From: Geobacter sp. UBA5735
GTDB lineage: Bacteria; Desulfobacterota; Desulfuromonadia; Geobacterales; Geobacteraceae
Direction of reading: 5' to 3'
DNA length: 64,000 nt
NCBI GenBank assembly: GCA_002419385.1
Contig: DIFZ01000061.1
Span: forward strand, 1-64,000
The stretch's first letter is position 1; each line of letters starts with the position of its first letter. The notes beneath the pieces are model-generated. The model did no database searches, was not told the origin of the DNA, and saw nothing but the letters and a program-made list of their open reading frames with translations. A program made the translations under genes and the position numbers. Shown piece after piece: positions 10,486 to 19,618 of this stretch.

Positions 10486-11469
10486 ATGATCGCGTATCTG
10501 CTAAAACGCATTCTGCTGCTGATACCATTGATGCTCGGCATCACCCTGATCACCTTCACGGTGGTCCACCTGGCGCCCGGCGAACCGGTGGAAATGCAGA
10601 TATCCATGAACCCCAAGGTGACAGCCGAGGCGCGGGAACGGCTGAAAGAATTCTACGGCCTGGACAAGCCGCTTCATGTCCAGTATGCCGTCTGGGTGAA
10701 GAAACTGGTCATGCTCGATTTCGGCCGTTCCTTCGCTCCCGACAACCGGCCGGTGATCGACAAGATACGGGAACGGATCCCCATTACTCTTTCCCTGAAC
10801 GTCATTTCCCTGCTCATCGAATTCGGCCTGGCCCTTCCCATAGGCATTCTGGCCGCAATCCGCCGGGACACGCTGTTCGACAAGGGCATGACCGTTTTCG
10901 TTTTCCTGGGCTTTGCCGTGCCCACGTTCTGGCTTGCCCTGCTGCTCATGTACCTGTTCGGCGTCACGTTGGGCTGGCTTCCCGTCTCGGGCCTCCACTC
11001 CCTGGGCAGCGAGGACTACGGCCCGTTCCTCTGGTTCTGGGATATGGTCAAGCACCTGCTCATTCCGGTCTCGGTAGCCGCCTTCGGCAGCCTCGCCGGA
11101 CTTTCACGCTATATGCGGTCGACCATGCTCGATGTCATCCGCCAGGATTACATAACCACCGCACGGGCAAAAGGTCTTCGGGAACGGACGGTGATTCTCC
11201 GTCATGCCCTGCGGAACGCACTGCTGCCGGTGATAACCCTGCTGGGCCTGTCAGTGCCGGGATTGATCGGGGGGAGCGTGATCTTCGAGACCATCTTCGC
11301 CATTCCCGGAATGGGCCAGCTGTTCTACGGCGGCGTCATGGCCAGGGATTATCCGCTGGTCATGGGGATTCTCGTGATTGGTGCAGGGCTCACGCTCATC
11401 GGGAACATGCTCGCCGATATCGGGTATGCCTTCGCGGACCCGCGCATCAGGCACGGGCAGGGGAGATAG
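10486..11469 (+). CDS. ABC transporter permease, DppB/OppB type
   Basis: Integral membrane permease of 327 residues with about six transmembrane segments. The N-terminus (YLLKRILLLIPLMLGITL) is typical of the DppB/OppB family. The EAA loop, which contacts the ATPase, is visible as ARAKGLRERTVILRHALRNA near residues 224-243. Its partner permease is encoded 59 bases downstream. The Shine-Dalgarno sequence is weak. Confidence 0.92.
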   Translation: MIAYLLKRILLLIPLMLGITLITFTVVHLAPGEPVEMQISMNPKVTAEARERLKEFYGLDKPLHVQYAVWVKKLVMLDFGRSFAPDNRPVIDKIRERIPITLSLNVISLLIEFGLALPIGILAAIRRDTLFDKGMTVFVFLGFAVPTFWLALLLMYLFGVTLGWLPVSGLHSLGSEDYGPFLWFWDMVKHLLIPVSVAAFGSLAGLSRYMRSTMLDVIRQDYITTARAKGLRERTVILRHALRNALLPVITLLGLSVPGLIGGSVIFETIFAIPGMGQLFYGGVMARDYPLVMGILVIGAGLTLIGNMLADIGYAFADPRIRHGQGR

Positions 11470-11528
11470 CCCGGGTGGGAGGGGCAACCGCAGGTCGATC
11501 CGAGAACATCGAAAACGAGGTTTAATCA

Positions 11529-12377
11529 GTGAGAAACAGTTTTTTCCGTCAGGTTTTCTGGAACAGGTTCCGCGCCAACCGGTTCGCAATGGCAGGCGCC
11601 CTGCTGATCGTCGCCCTGTTTCTCGTATCGCTCCTGGCGCCGTTCATTACACCGTACGGGCCGGACGAACTCGATCTCTACCACGTGCTGATGCCGCCGT
11701 CCGCGGCCCACTGGTTCGGCACCGACGACCTGGGGCGCGATGTCCTGACGCGTGTCATCTATGGCGCGCGCATATCCCTGAAAGTCGGCTTCGTGGCAGT
11801 AGGGATCGCCGTGGCGATCGGAACGGTTATCGGCCTCGTCTCAGGCTATTATTCCGGTCATCTGGACAACATCCTGATGCGCGTCGTCGACATCATGCTC
11901 TGTTTCCCGACGTTTTTCCTCATTCTTGCCGTCATTGCCTTTCTGGAGCAGTCCATCTGGTACATAATGATCATAATAGGCCTGACCGGCTGGATGGGCG
12001 TGGCGCGACTGGTTCGCGCCGAGGTGCTCTCCCTGCGCGAACGCGATTACGTCATGGCAGTCAGGGCACTGGGAGCCTGCGACGCCCGCATCATCTTCCG
12101 CCACATTCTCCCCAATGCCCTGTCACCGGTGCTGGTTTCCGCCACGCTGGGCGTTGCCGGCGCCATCCTGACCGAATCGGCCCTCTCGTTTCTCGGTATC
12201 GGCGTGCCGCCCCCCACACCGAGTTGGGGCAACATCCTCACCGCGGGCAAGGAATATATCGAATTTGCCTGGTGGCTGACGCTCTACCCGGGCCTGGCGA
12301 TCACCGTGACGGTGCTTGCCTACTACCTGGTCGGTGAAGGGATCAGAGATGCCCTCGACCCGAGACTGCAGCGCTAG
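11529..12377 (+). CDS. ABC transporter permease, DppC/OppC type
   Basis: Second permease of 282 residues, with the DppC/OppC N-terminal segment, the FGTDDLGRDVL motif, about six transmembrane segments and an EAA loop (AVRALGACDARIIFRHILPN). GTG 11529 is taken as start, preceded by GAGG. It forms the heterodimeric channel with the preceding permease. No DppD/DppF ATPase genes follow; the ATPases must be encoded elsewhere. Confidence 0.92.
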   Translation: MRNSFFRQVFWNRFRANRFAMAGALLIVALFLVSLLAPFITPYGPDELDLYHVLMPPSAAHWFGTDDLGRDVLTRVIYGARISLKVGFVAVGIAVAIGTVIGLVSGYYSGHLDNILMRVVDIMLCFPTFFLILAVIAFLEQSIWYIMIIIGLTGWMGVARLVRAEVLSLRERDYVMAVRALGACDARIIFRHILPNALSPVLVSATLGVAGAILTESALSFLGIGVPPPTPSWGNILTAGKEYIEFAWWLTLYPGLAITVTVLAYYLVGEGIRDALDPRLQR

Positions 12378-12464
12378 GGAAACAAAATCCAGGCGCGAAC
12401 GCAACGCGTCACCGTGTGGTACACTTCATCGTGCCGCGTCTTTCTCACGAGCAAGGGTTCTTCC

Positions 12465-12989
12465 ATGACACCACTAGACAGAAAACTTTTTCGCATCATG
12501 TCGGACGAAGACGAGCTGCGGGTCGACGGCCTCTGCCGGGACCTGCTGAAGGATTTCCATCGCCGCCTGCTGGACCGGGGAACACGGCCCCACGAAGCCG
12601 GCAGCCTCGCCCATGGCGCCGATTACTTCCTGCGTGACTATGTGGTCTCGGCCCGGCGGGAAACCGTACTGGACGAGACACCGGGGCTGATCAGGCGTTT
12701 TGCCGCCACCTGGTACGTCATCACCACACTGGAACCCTCGCTGGATGAGTTGGCGGGGCATCTGCGGGGAGTCCGGGCGTTCTACACCTTTCTTTGCGAA
12801 AAGGGCCTCATCACGCCCTCCTGTCTCGCACAGGCCGAAAAGGAATGCGCGGACCTCGACTATTATGAAAAGCGTATCGAATCCTTCTGGGATATCAAGG
12901 ATGACGGGTATCTTGCCTGGGAACGGGAATGCACCTTGAAAACCGGCGCGTTCCGCGCAGGCGTGGAGGCGTCACGGATTCAGGACTGA
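12465..12989 (+). CDS. Conserved protein of unknown function
   Basis: A 174-residue, probably cytoplasmic, mainly helical protein rich in charged residues and aromatics, without signal peptide or membrane segment. I do not recognise a domain. ATG 12465 (AAGGG upstream) is preferred to an upstream in-frame start. It lies between the permease and the M48 protease, all on the plus strand, so it is probably part of the same transcript or read through from it. Confidence 0.65.
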   Translation: MTPLDRKLFRIMSDEDELRVDGLCRDLLKDFHRRLLDRGTRPHEAGSLAHGADYFLRDYVVSARRETVLDETPGLIRRFAATWYVITTLEPSLDELAGHLRGVRAFYTFLCEKGLITPSCLAQAEKECADLDYYEKRIESFWDIKDDGYLAWERECTLKTGAFRAGVEASRIQD

Positions 12990-13013
12990 TAAAAGCAAAA
13001 GGAGGCTATGGCT

Positions 13014-13805
13014 ATGGGAACCAGAATTGTCATCGTTATCATGCTTCTGATGGCCGGATTGTCGGCAGGCTGCGCGGTCAACCAGGAAAACATCCACGGT
13101 TTCAACCTGATCTCGCTGGAAGAGGAGAAGCAGCTGGGCGACAGGTTCGCCAGGGAAGTGGAAAAACAGCAGCGGGTCGTGGCCGACCCCCTGGTGCAGG
13201 CATACATCGACCGGTTGGGAAACCGGCTCCTTACCGGGGTTCGCGCCCGGGAATTCGACTACACCTTCAAAGTCGTGAAGGATAACAGCGTCAATGCCTT
13301 CGCCGTTCCCGGAGGGCATGTCTACGTCCACTCCGGCCTCATCAAGGCGGCCCAGAACGAAACGGAACTGGCGGCGGTGGTGGCCCACGAGCTCAACCAC
13401 GGCGTGGCCCGCCACGGCACGCAGCAGCTCACCCAGCAGTACGGGCTTGCGCTGGTCACCCAGCTCGTGATGGGACAGAACCAGAACCTGCTGGCCCAGT
13501 TGGCGGCATCACTGTTCGGCCAGGGCGCCACCATGACCTACAGCCGCGGCATGGAGAACCAGGCCGATTACCTGGCCGTCGAAACCATGTACCGTGCGGG
13601 ATACGACCCCCGCGGCATGGTCAGCTTTTTCAGGAAGCTCGATGCCATGGGCCAGAGATCGCCGGGATCGCTGGAACAGTTCTTCTCTTCCCATCCGTTG
13701 ACCGAAGAGCGGATCCAGCGGGTCCAGGCCGAAATCGCCAAGCTGCCGGCCAAGCAGTTCAAAGACGAATCAACGGAGTTCAACCGCATCAAACCGAAAA
13801 TGTAG
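13014..13805 (+). CDS. M48-family metalloprotease lipoprotein (BepA/LoiP-like)
   Basis: Periplasmic zinc protease with signal peptide and lipobox SAGC (Cys20). The zinc motif HELNH is at residues 125-129 and the third ligand Glu is in MENQAD near 181. The family usually degrades misfolded outer-membrane proteins. Length of 263 residues fits the short lipoprotein class. Two ATGs are possible: 13008 has only 2 bases after GGAGG, while 13014 has 8, so the latter is chosen. Confidence 0.9.
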   Translation: MGTRIVIVIMLLMAGLSAGCAVNQENIHGFNLISLEEEKQLGDRFAREVEKQQRVVADPLVQAYIDRLGNRLLTGVRAREFDYTFKVVKDNSVNAFAVPGGHVYVHSGLIKAAQNETELAAVVAHELNHGVARHGTQQLTQQYGLALVTQLVMGQNQNLLAQLAASLFGQGATMTYSRGMENQADYLAVETMYRAGYDPRGMVSFFRKLDAMGQRSPGSLEQFFSSHPLTEERIQRVQAEIAKLPAKQFKDESTEFNRIKPKM

Positions 13806-13824
13806 CCGCAGATGGGGACTTGTT

Positions 13825-14712
13825 ATGAAAACCGATGGAACGAGGCAATGGCAGGGCATCATCGACAGGGCGGAAAGCCTGCTGGAAAAGCTGGACGGCA
13901 TCATCAACGCTGCCACCGCTGAAATTGAGTTTGATGCGGAGCTGTTCGAACGTTTCGTGGCGTTCCGCTGGGACAGGGGCCGGGGCTCCGGCGCCCTGTC
14001 CCCCGTGGAACACCCGCACATGATGGATCTGGACGACCTGGTCGGCGTTGACGAGGCCAAGGAGGAACTGCTGAGGAACACCGCCCAGTTCGTGGCCGGC
14101 TTTCCGGCCAACAACGTTCTCCTGTGGGGAGAACGCGGCACGGGAAAGTCCTCCTGCATCAAGGGCCTTCTCAGGCCCTTTGCAGCCAAGGGATTGCGGC
14201 TGGTGGAAGTACAGAAGGGCGACCTGCTCCACATTACCCGTATCCTGCGCTTCCTGCGCGGCAAGCCGTGGCGCTTCATCCTCTTCTGCGATGACCTTTC
14301 CTTCGACGAAGGGGACGTGTCCTACCGGGAGCTGAAAGCCATCCTGGAAGGCGGGATCGAAGCCAGGCCGGACAACGTTCTTCTGTACGCCACCTCCAAC
14401 CGCCGCCACCTGATGCCTGAACCGATGAACGACAATCTGGGCAGGGAAATCCACCCGGAGGAGGCAATTTCGGAAAAGCTGTCCCTGGCGGACCGTTTCG
14501 GTCTCACCCTCAGCTTCTATTCCTTCTCCCAGGATACCTACCTGGCCATAGTGGAACACTACGCCGACAGGATGGCTCTCCCCATCGACAAGGCGGAACT
14601 TCACACCGAGGCGCTCCGCTGGGCCCTGTTCAAAGGCCAGCGCTCGGGCCGTTCCGCCCGCCAGTTCATTGATGACCTGGCAGGCAGGCTCGCCATGGCA
14701 CAGCGCTCCTGA
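13825..14712 (+). CDS. DUF815-family AAA-type ATPase
   Basis: Cytoplasmic P-loop ATPase of 295 residues. Walker A is GERGTGKSS at 102-110 and the Walker B-like segment is FILFCDDLSFD near 150-160. A sensor-like YATSNRRH follows, then a C-terminal helical region with arginines. This matches the DUF815 ATP-binding family, whose role is unknown. It starts 19 bases after the M48 gene, behind GGGGA, and ends the plus-strand run. The following cupin gene is convergent, with 16 bases between stops. Confidence 0.85.
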   Translation: MKTDGTRQWQGIIDRAESLLEKLDGIINAATAEIEFDAELFERFVAFRWDRGRGSGALSPVEHPHMMDLDDLVGVDEAKEELLRNTAQFVAGFPANNVLLWGERGTGKSSCIKGLLRPFAAKGLRLVEVQKGDLLHITRILRFLRGKPWRFILFCDDLSFDEGDVSYRELKAILEGGIEARPDNVLLYATSNRRHLMPEPMNDNLGREIHPEEAISEKLSLADRFGLTLSFYSFSQDTYLAIVEHYADRMALPIDKAELHTEALRWALFKGQRSGRSARQFIDDLAGRLAMAQRS

Positions 14713-14728
14713 GCAGCGAGAATGCCTG

Positions 14729-15058
14729 TCATGCCCGGATCATGACCAGCAGCATCTTGAACCTTTCCACAGCCCGAAGCGCGTGGGGACGGTCCGCCGG
14801 CATGATGATGATCTCTCCCTCCCTCACCGTATGTGACGTCCCCGAGATGGTTATCTCAGCTTCGCCGTCCACGACCTGCACAAAGGCGTCAAAGGGCGCC
14901 GTATGTTCACTGAGGCCCTGCCCCTTATCGAACGAGAAGAGTGTAATGGTTCCCTTGCCCCGGTCGATCAGGGTCTTGCTGACAACCGATCCGTCCTGGT
15001 AAGCTATGAGCTCCTTCAATTCGATTGCCCGGCCAATGATATTCTCGTGCGTCGACAT
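14729..15058 (-). CDS. Small cupin-domain protein
   Basis: Single beta-barrel cupin of 109 residues. Motif 1 is degenerate (SEHTAPFDAFVQVVDGE) and motif 2 reads MPADRPHAL. Small cupins of this kind bind metals or small ligands; no substrate can be assigned. ATG 15058 follows AAGGAG and the upstream 21-codon extension is rejected. It is monocistronic, divergent from the ROK kinase gene. Confidence 0.85.
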   Translation of the reverse strand: MSTHENIIGRAIELKELIAYQDGSVVSKTLIDRGKGTITLFSFDKGQGLSEHTAPFDAFVQVVDGEAEITISGTSHTVREGEIIIMPADRPHALRAVERFKMLLVMIRA

Positions 15059-15291
15059 GGTTTCATCTCCTTTCGGTGTGCCGCGGGACATGGGGGTTCG
15101 TAATTCCCGCCGTGTTACCATTCACTACCATAACGGCTTGCGTCCGCACATGACCCAGGTCAAGAACGCGGCATTCGGCTGGCGGCATCCGCAACGGCTT
15201 CTCTTCAACCTGCCGAGTTGTGCAAATGAACGTTATACGCTACTATTGTCTGCAAGAGCGTGGCTACAACCCTTGAACCTCGGAGCCCCTG

Positions 15292-16293
15292 ATGAGCACA
15301 GCACCCGTCGTCCTCGGCATCGACATAGGCGGAACGACTACCACCTTCGGTTTCGTCGCGCCTGACGGGACCTGCCTGGCTGAAACGGAACTGCCCACCA
15401 GGGCGAGCGAACCGCTGTCACTGTTCATGGAACGTTTGACGGAACGGATACGCGACGCTTTTGCACCAATCTCAGTCGGCCATGATTTGAAGGGCATCGG
15501 CATCGGCGCACCCAACGCAGACTACCGCACCGGTAAGCTGGTCAATCCGCCCAACCTGAAGTGGGGTTCGAACGTGGACCTGGCAGGTCTTTTCCGTCGG
15601 GCTTTCGGCGTTCCGGTCGCCGTCACCAACGATGCGAATGCCGCGGCTCTCGGTGAAATGGCATACGGCGCAGCACGGGGCATGGAACATTTCATGGTGG
15701 TGACCCTCGGCACGGGAGTCGGCAGCGGGATCGTGGTGAACGGCGAAGTGCTCTATGGCGCCGACGGCTTTGCGGGAGAACTCGGCCATACCGTCGTGGA
15801 CCCCGACGGCCGCGTCTGCGGCTGCGGCAACAGGGGATGCCTGGAGGCGTACGCCTCTGCCGGCGGCCTGTGCCGGACGTTTTTTTCCCTGCTGGCGAAT
15901 CATGACGGAGACAGCAGCCTCCGAGCCGTCCCGTTCTCCGGACTGTCAGCCAGGCTGGTATATGAAGCCGCACGCCAGGGGGACCGGCTTGCCTGCGCTG
16001 CTTTCGAAGAAACCGGCCGGATACTGGGCATCAAACTGGCAGACGCTGCGGCCCTTTTGAGCCCTGAGGCCATATTTCTCCACGGCGGTCTGGCAGCAGC
16101 CGGCAATCTCATCTTCGATCCTGCCCGTCGTTCGCTTGAAAAACATCTGCCGGGAATGAGCCGGCAACGGGTGAAGCTGCTCCCTTCGGGGCTCGGGAAC
16201 AGGAGCGCCGCGGTCCTGGGTGCGGCAGCACTGGTTCAACGCCACCTGGAAAAGGAACAGCCCCCTGGTTTCACCACGCCGTCAACCAGGTGA
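15292..16293 (+). CDS. ROK-family sugar kinase (glucokinase-like)
   Basis: ROK-fold ATP-dependent hexose kinase of 333 residues. It has the N-terminal phosphate motif DIGGT (11-15), the catalytic base D114 in NDAN, LGTGVGSG near 139-146, ELGH, and the ROK zinc site CGCGNRGC (C176, C178, C183). Glucose or N-acetyl-hexosamine are likely substrates. Its stop overlaps an alternative start of the phosphofructokinase gene, so the two enzymes, successive in upper glycolysis apart from isomerase, form an operon. Confidence 0.9.
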   Translation: MSTAPVVLGIDIGGTTTTFGFVAPDGTCLAETELPTRASEPLSLFMERLTERIRDAFAPISVGHDLKGIGIGAPNADYRTGKLVNPPNLKWGSNVDLAGLFRRAFGVPVAVTNDANAAALGEMAYGAARGMEHFMVVTLGTGVGSGIVVNGEVLYGADGFAGELGHTVVDPDGRVCGCGNRGCLEAYASAGGLCRTFFSLLANHDGDSSLRAVPFSGLSARLVYEAARQGDRLACAAFEETGRILGIKLADAAALLSPEAIFLHGGLAAAGNLIFDPARRSLEKHLPGMSRQRVKLLPSGLGNRSAAVLGAAALVQRHLEKEQPPGFTTPSTR

Positions 16294-16307
16294 AAAAGGA
16301 AACCGTT

Positions 16308-17597
16308 ATGGAAGACAATGAACTGGACTTCACCGTCGAGCAGCTCGGCGAATGCCACATCCCCTCTCCCATCTCATTCGGCCGGTTCGTGAACGACAGC
16401 GACCGGATTCTCTACCATGGTCGCGTGGAGGAACTGCGCAGCCTGCAGTCACGCGGCGCCGAATTCCCCTCCTTCGAAGCGGCAGGCCCACGGGAACGGA
16501 TATTTTTCGACCCCCGGCATCTCGTCTGCGGCATCGTCACCTGCGGGGGCATCTGCCCCGGCCTCAACGACGTGATCAGGGCGATCGTCCTCAGCCTGTT
16601 CCACCACTACGGCGTCAGGACGGTATTCGGCTTCCGCTACGGTTTCGAAGGAATTACGGGCCGCCACAACCATTTCCCCATGGTGCTCACTCCGGAGACG
16701 GTGGAAGGGATCCATCAACAGGGCGGCACGATCCTCGGCAGTTCCCGGGGTCCGCAGGATGTGGGCGAAATGGTGGATACCCTGGCGTCGATGAACGTGG
16801 GGATACTGTTCGCCATAGGTGGCGACGGCACCTTGCGCGGCGCGCACGAAATCGCGCTTGAAATCGGCCGCAGAGGGCTCAGGACGTGCGTCATCGGCAT
16901 CCCCAAAACCATCGACAACGACATCCTGTTCGTCGAAGAATCCTTCGGTTTCCAGACTGCCATCTCCGAGGCGCGCAACGTGATCTCGGCCGCCCACTGC
17001 GAAGCGAGCGGCGCACGCAACGGCATCGGTCTGGTCAAGCTCATGGGCCGCCAGTCGGGTTTTATCGCTGCCTACGCCACGCTGGCGAACAGTGACGTCA
17101 ACTATTGCCTCGTGCCGGAAATACCGTTCACCTGCGAGGGCTTTCTGGAAATTCTGCGAAAAAGACTGGCCGACCGGGGACACGCGGTCATCGTCGCCGG
17201 CGAAGGCGCAGGCCAGGACCTGATGGAAAAGGTCTGCACCCGGGACGCTTCGGGAAATGTGCGTCTCGGCGACATCGGCGCCTTCCTGCGGGACAGGATC
17301 TGCGAGTTTTTCTCCCGGGCCGGCATTCCGGTCAACCTGAAGTATATCGACCCCAGCTATACGATACGCAGCACACCTGCCAATGCCCGCGATTCGGCAT
17401 TCTGCCTTCTTCTCGGACATAACGCGGTTCATGCGGGCATGGCCGGCCGCACCGACATGGTGGTCGGCACATGGAAGAATGAATTCACCCATCTCCCCAT
17501 CAGGTACGTGATTTCCGGAAGGAAACGGCTGGACCCGGCAGGCCGCCTCTGGAGCAGCGTCCTGGGCTCCACGGGGCAGGCCGGCGAGATGGCCTGA
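16308..17597 (+). CDS. 6-phosphofructokinase, long-type group (predicted ATP-dependent)
   Basis: PFK of 429 residues that phosphorylates fructose 6-phosphate. GGDGT (171-175) has Gly where PPi-dependent enzymes carry Asp, and PKTIDND (199-205) has Lys. This Gly/Lys pair is known from ATP-dependent plant- and trypanosome-like PFKs. MGRQSGFIA also fits. I chose ATG 16308, 7 bases past AAAGGA; a GTG at 16290 overlapping the ROK gene is possible. A hairpin covers the stop codon. Confidence 0.88.
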   Translation: MEDNELDFTVEQLGECHIPSPISFGRFVNDSDRILYHGRVEELRSLQSRGAEFPSFEAAGPRERIFFDPRHLVCGIVTCGGICPGLNDVIRAIVLSLFHHYGVRTVFGFRYGFEGITGRHNHFPMVLTPETVEGIHQQGGTILGSSRGPQDVGEMVDTLASMNVGILFAIGGDGTLRGAHEIALEIGRRGLRTCVIGIPKTIDNDILFVEESFGFQTAISEARNVISAAHCEASGARNGIGLVKLMGRQSGFIAAYATLANSDVNYCLVPEIPFTCEGFLEILRKRLADRGHAVIVAGEGAGQDLMEKVCTRDASGNVRLGDIGAFLRDRICEFFSRAGIPVNLKYIDPSYTIRSTPANARDSAFCLLLGHNAVHAGMAGRTDMVVGTWKNEFTHLPIRYVISGRKRLDPAGRLWSSVLGSTGQAGEMA

Positions 17598-17614
17598 AAC
17601 CGCTTTTTCAGGCC
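17591..17614 (+). terminator. Hairpin over the phosphofructokinase stop codon
   Basis: GGCCTGAAA (17591-17599) pairs with TTTCAGGCC (17606-17614) across a 6-base loop. It includes the TGA stop. There is no T run directly after it, so it may act as an mRNA-end stabiliser rather than a classical terminator. Confidence 0.5.
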
Positions 17615-17760
17615 GCCGGAAACCGCCTCACGACTCCGGCGCCATGCAGCATGTTGTCATGAGGCATTGAACAAAGACGGCTATCAGTGTATCATGGACA
17701 CCATTGAAGAATAACGGGATACTCAAGCACGTCCGTATTTATTGGAAATGGAGCATTGTT

Positions 17761-17964
17761 ATGGAAAGTGAACAGAGAATTCATATTGTCGAGGAAAAAC
17801 TGACCCCCCTGGGAATGTCGATCAGTGAATGGGCAAAAAACAACGAACTGGATCACCGGATCGTCAATGACCTCATAACGGGCACGCTGCGCGGCACCCA
17901 CGGAGTTGCGCTCAATGCCCGGAAAAAAATGGAAGATTTCTTCGGCCCCATCTTCGATTCATGA
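17761..17964 (+). CDS. Small helix-turn-helix protein (phage gp16-like pattern)
   Basis: A 67-residue protein. The segment ISEWAKNNELDHRIVNDLITG followed by RGTHGVAL is the pattern seen in small phage-associated regulators of the BcepMu gp16 type, in which a helix-turn-helix is followed by an RG-x-H-like loop. ATG 17761 is favoured over the 19-codon upstream extension. No other phage gene lies nearby. It may be a stand-alone DNA-binding regulator; the assignment rests on pattern only. Confidence 0.55.
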   Translation: MESEQRIHIVEEKLTPLGMSISEWAKNNELDHRIVNDLITGTLRGTHGVALNARKKMEDFFGPIFDS

Positions 17965-17982
17965 AGCTGCCCGCCGCGGCAG

Positions 17983-18639
17983 CTATCGCTTCGATGCATT
18001 CCTGGACGGCAGTCGGTAGACGCCTTCCAACGCCACGTTCGTCCCGGCATGGCACGTCCCTTTGTTGAAATTCTGCCTGACCGCTATCAGGTCACGTTCA
18101 AAGGAAAAATCGAGCTCGCATTCCTCGGCGACATACCTGCCGGCGCCGTTGCTGACGCTCATGACCCCCTGCAGTTCGCCGACATGTCCCTGATGATTGA
18201 TGACAAGCAGGCGGAACGCGATCTTGCCGTAGCCGAGGTCATTGATTTCCAGCTCGCCGTCATTGCTGAAGTAGGCTCTCCTGGAACCCCTTTCATCCGC
18301 TCTCCGGGAAGTCTGAGATGGATCTGCCGCGCCATTTTTCAGTTCTGCGATTCTCTGTGCATAGAGCGCCCTCAACTCGGGCAGGTCAACCGCGGAATTG
18401 CGTTTTCTCACCCAGGAACGCTGCGCCGCATTCAGGGCTTTCCTGTCACGCGTCCTGCGGTACGCCGCCCGATAGGCACGGGCAAGTTTTTCGTCCGCAG
18501 TTGAAAGCTCTTCATGGGCGCATATCATTTTGTCTATCCCGGAAACCGCATTCAAACAGTCAAAGCTGGCCGGATACCCATCTGCCGGAGCAAGCGTGAC
18601 GATCGTCAGAAAGAACAAGACGGCAAGTACCCTGAACAT
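17983..18639 (-). CDS. LprI-like (DUF1311) secreted protein
   Basis: Secreted protein of 218 residues with a clear N-terminal signal peptide. Residues ~25-85 match the lysozyme-inhibitor LprI/DUF1311 pattern: FDCLNA, DKMICAHEELSTADEKLARAY and QRSWVRKRN, with paired cysteines. The C-terminal ~100 residues form a separate, probably beta-rich domain with two cysteines and no family I recognise. ATG 18639 follows GGGAGGAGG. It may bind a lysozyme or cell-wall component in the periplasm. Confidence 0.8.
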   Translation of the reverse strand: MFRVLAVLFFLTIVTLAPADGYPASFDCLNAVSGIDKMICAHEELSTADEKLARAYRAAYRRTRDRKALNAAQRSWVRKRNSAVDLPELRALYAQRIAELKNGAADPSQTSRRADERGSRRAYFSNDGELEINDLGYGKIAFRLLVINHQGHVGELQGVMSVSNGAGRYVAEECELDFSFERDLIAVRQNFNKGTCHAGTNVALEGVYRLPSRNASKR

Positions 18640-18903
18640 TTGTGCCTCCTCCCGTGCGATGCTTCCTGAAACCCAGTCGGCCCTGAGCAGCTGCGGATGA
18701 TCGAATTGCAGGGCAGGCGCCTCTGTGGAACAAGTTTACCACTGTCGGCAGGTATTGGAAAAGGGCCACCCTTGAATGCCGCTGCAGCGCATTACCCCGC
18801 TGAACGTACACTGTTCAGACTGAACTCGTGCAACACGGGACGTCCGCGAACGGGAAAAGGCAAATGGTTACTATTTTCTGTTTTATTCCGGATAGTTCAG
18901 ATG

Positions 18904-18909
18904 TATAAT
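18904..18909 (+). promoter_or_regulatory. Possible -10 element upstream of the DUF4410 gene
   Basis: A perfect TATAAT 62 bases before the ATG at 18971. The -35 region at the expected distance (TTTTAT) is poor. The rest of the 18640-18970 gap holds nothing else I can name. Confidence 0.4.
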
Positions 18910-18970
18910 CCCGTCCGTCAGAACAAACGGCAACAACCAAAACTCAGTTCAACACAGCACAGGAGGCATC

Positions 18971-19575
18971 ATGAGAAAAACCATAGTGAACATGTTGCTG
19001 GCAATCGCGGTAACAGCCTGCGCCATCATGCCGGCATTCGGTCAGGAACCGGCCATTGCCAAACCGGACATTCTTACGGAAGAAACCATTCTGACCACCG
19101 CCAGGCTCAGTTCCTACAGCACCCTGGTAATCCGTGACTTCAACTCCGAGGGAGCGGAATACTCGCGGGTGGACGATGAAGAAAGAGCCAAGATCGATGC
19201 AATGAAGCCCCGATTCTGTCGAGAACCATTACGGACAACGTCGAAATGCAGCTGAAAATGAAGAAGCTTTTCAGCACTATCCTGATAAATGCCGAGCCAA
19301 CGGAAAACGCCGTGATCCTGGAAGGCGCCTTCACCGAATTCAATGCCGGGAGCCGCGCATTGAAATTCTTTGTCGGATTCGGAGCAGGCAAGGCCTATCT
19401 GAAGGTAAAGGGAAGACTCATCGATGCCCAGACAGGCCAGGAACTGGCAGTGTTCGTCGATCGGGAAACAGGCTACCGTGGAGCTATCGGCATGGAAAGC
19501 TACCTGGACCTCTTCCCCCACCAGGCAAAAAGCCTCGGCGAAAACATCGCCCAGTTCATCGAGCAACTGTACTGA
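18971..19575 (+). pseudogene. DUF4410-family lipoprotein-like gene, frameshifted
   Basis: The first frame (18971-19255) gives a signal peptide and an N-terminal DUF4410 segment ending near EERAKIDAMKP. The second frame, which becomes in phase just after the CCCC run at 19208-19211 and continues to 19575, gives the remaining domain (EFNAGSRALKFFVGFGAGK, GRLIDAQTGQELA, LFPHQAKSLGENI). Adding one C to the run would restore one 201-codon frame. The frames differ by exactly one base, as expected. It may be a sequencing slip, a true pseudogene or a slippery tract. The start has GGAGG. The function of the family is unknown. Confidence 0.8.
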
Positions 19576-19618
19576 CCGGCACTATCCCCCCCCTTGCGCT
19601 CAGCGCCGGGGGGGAACA

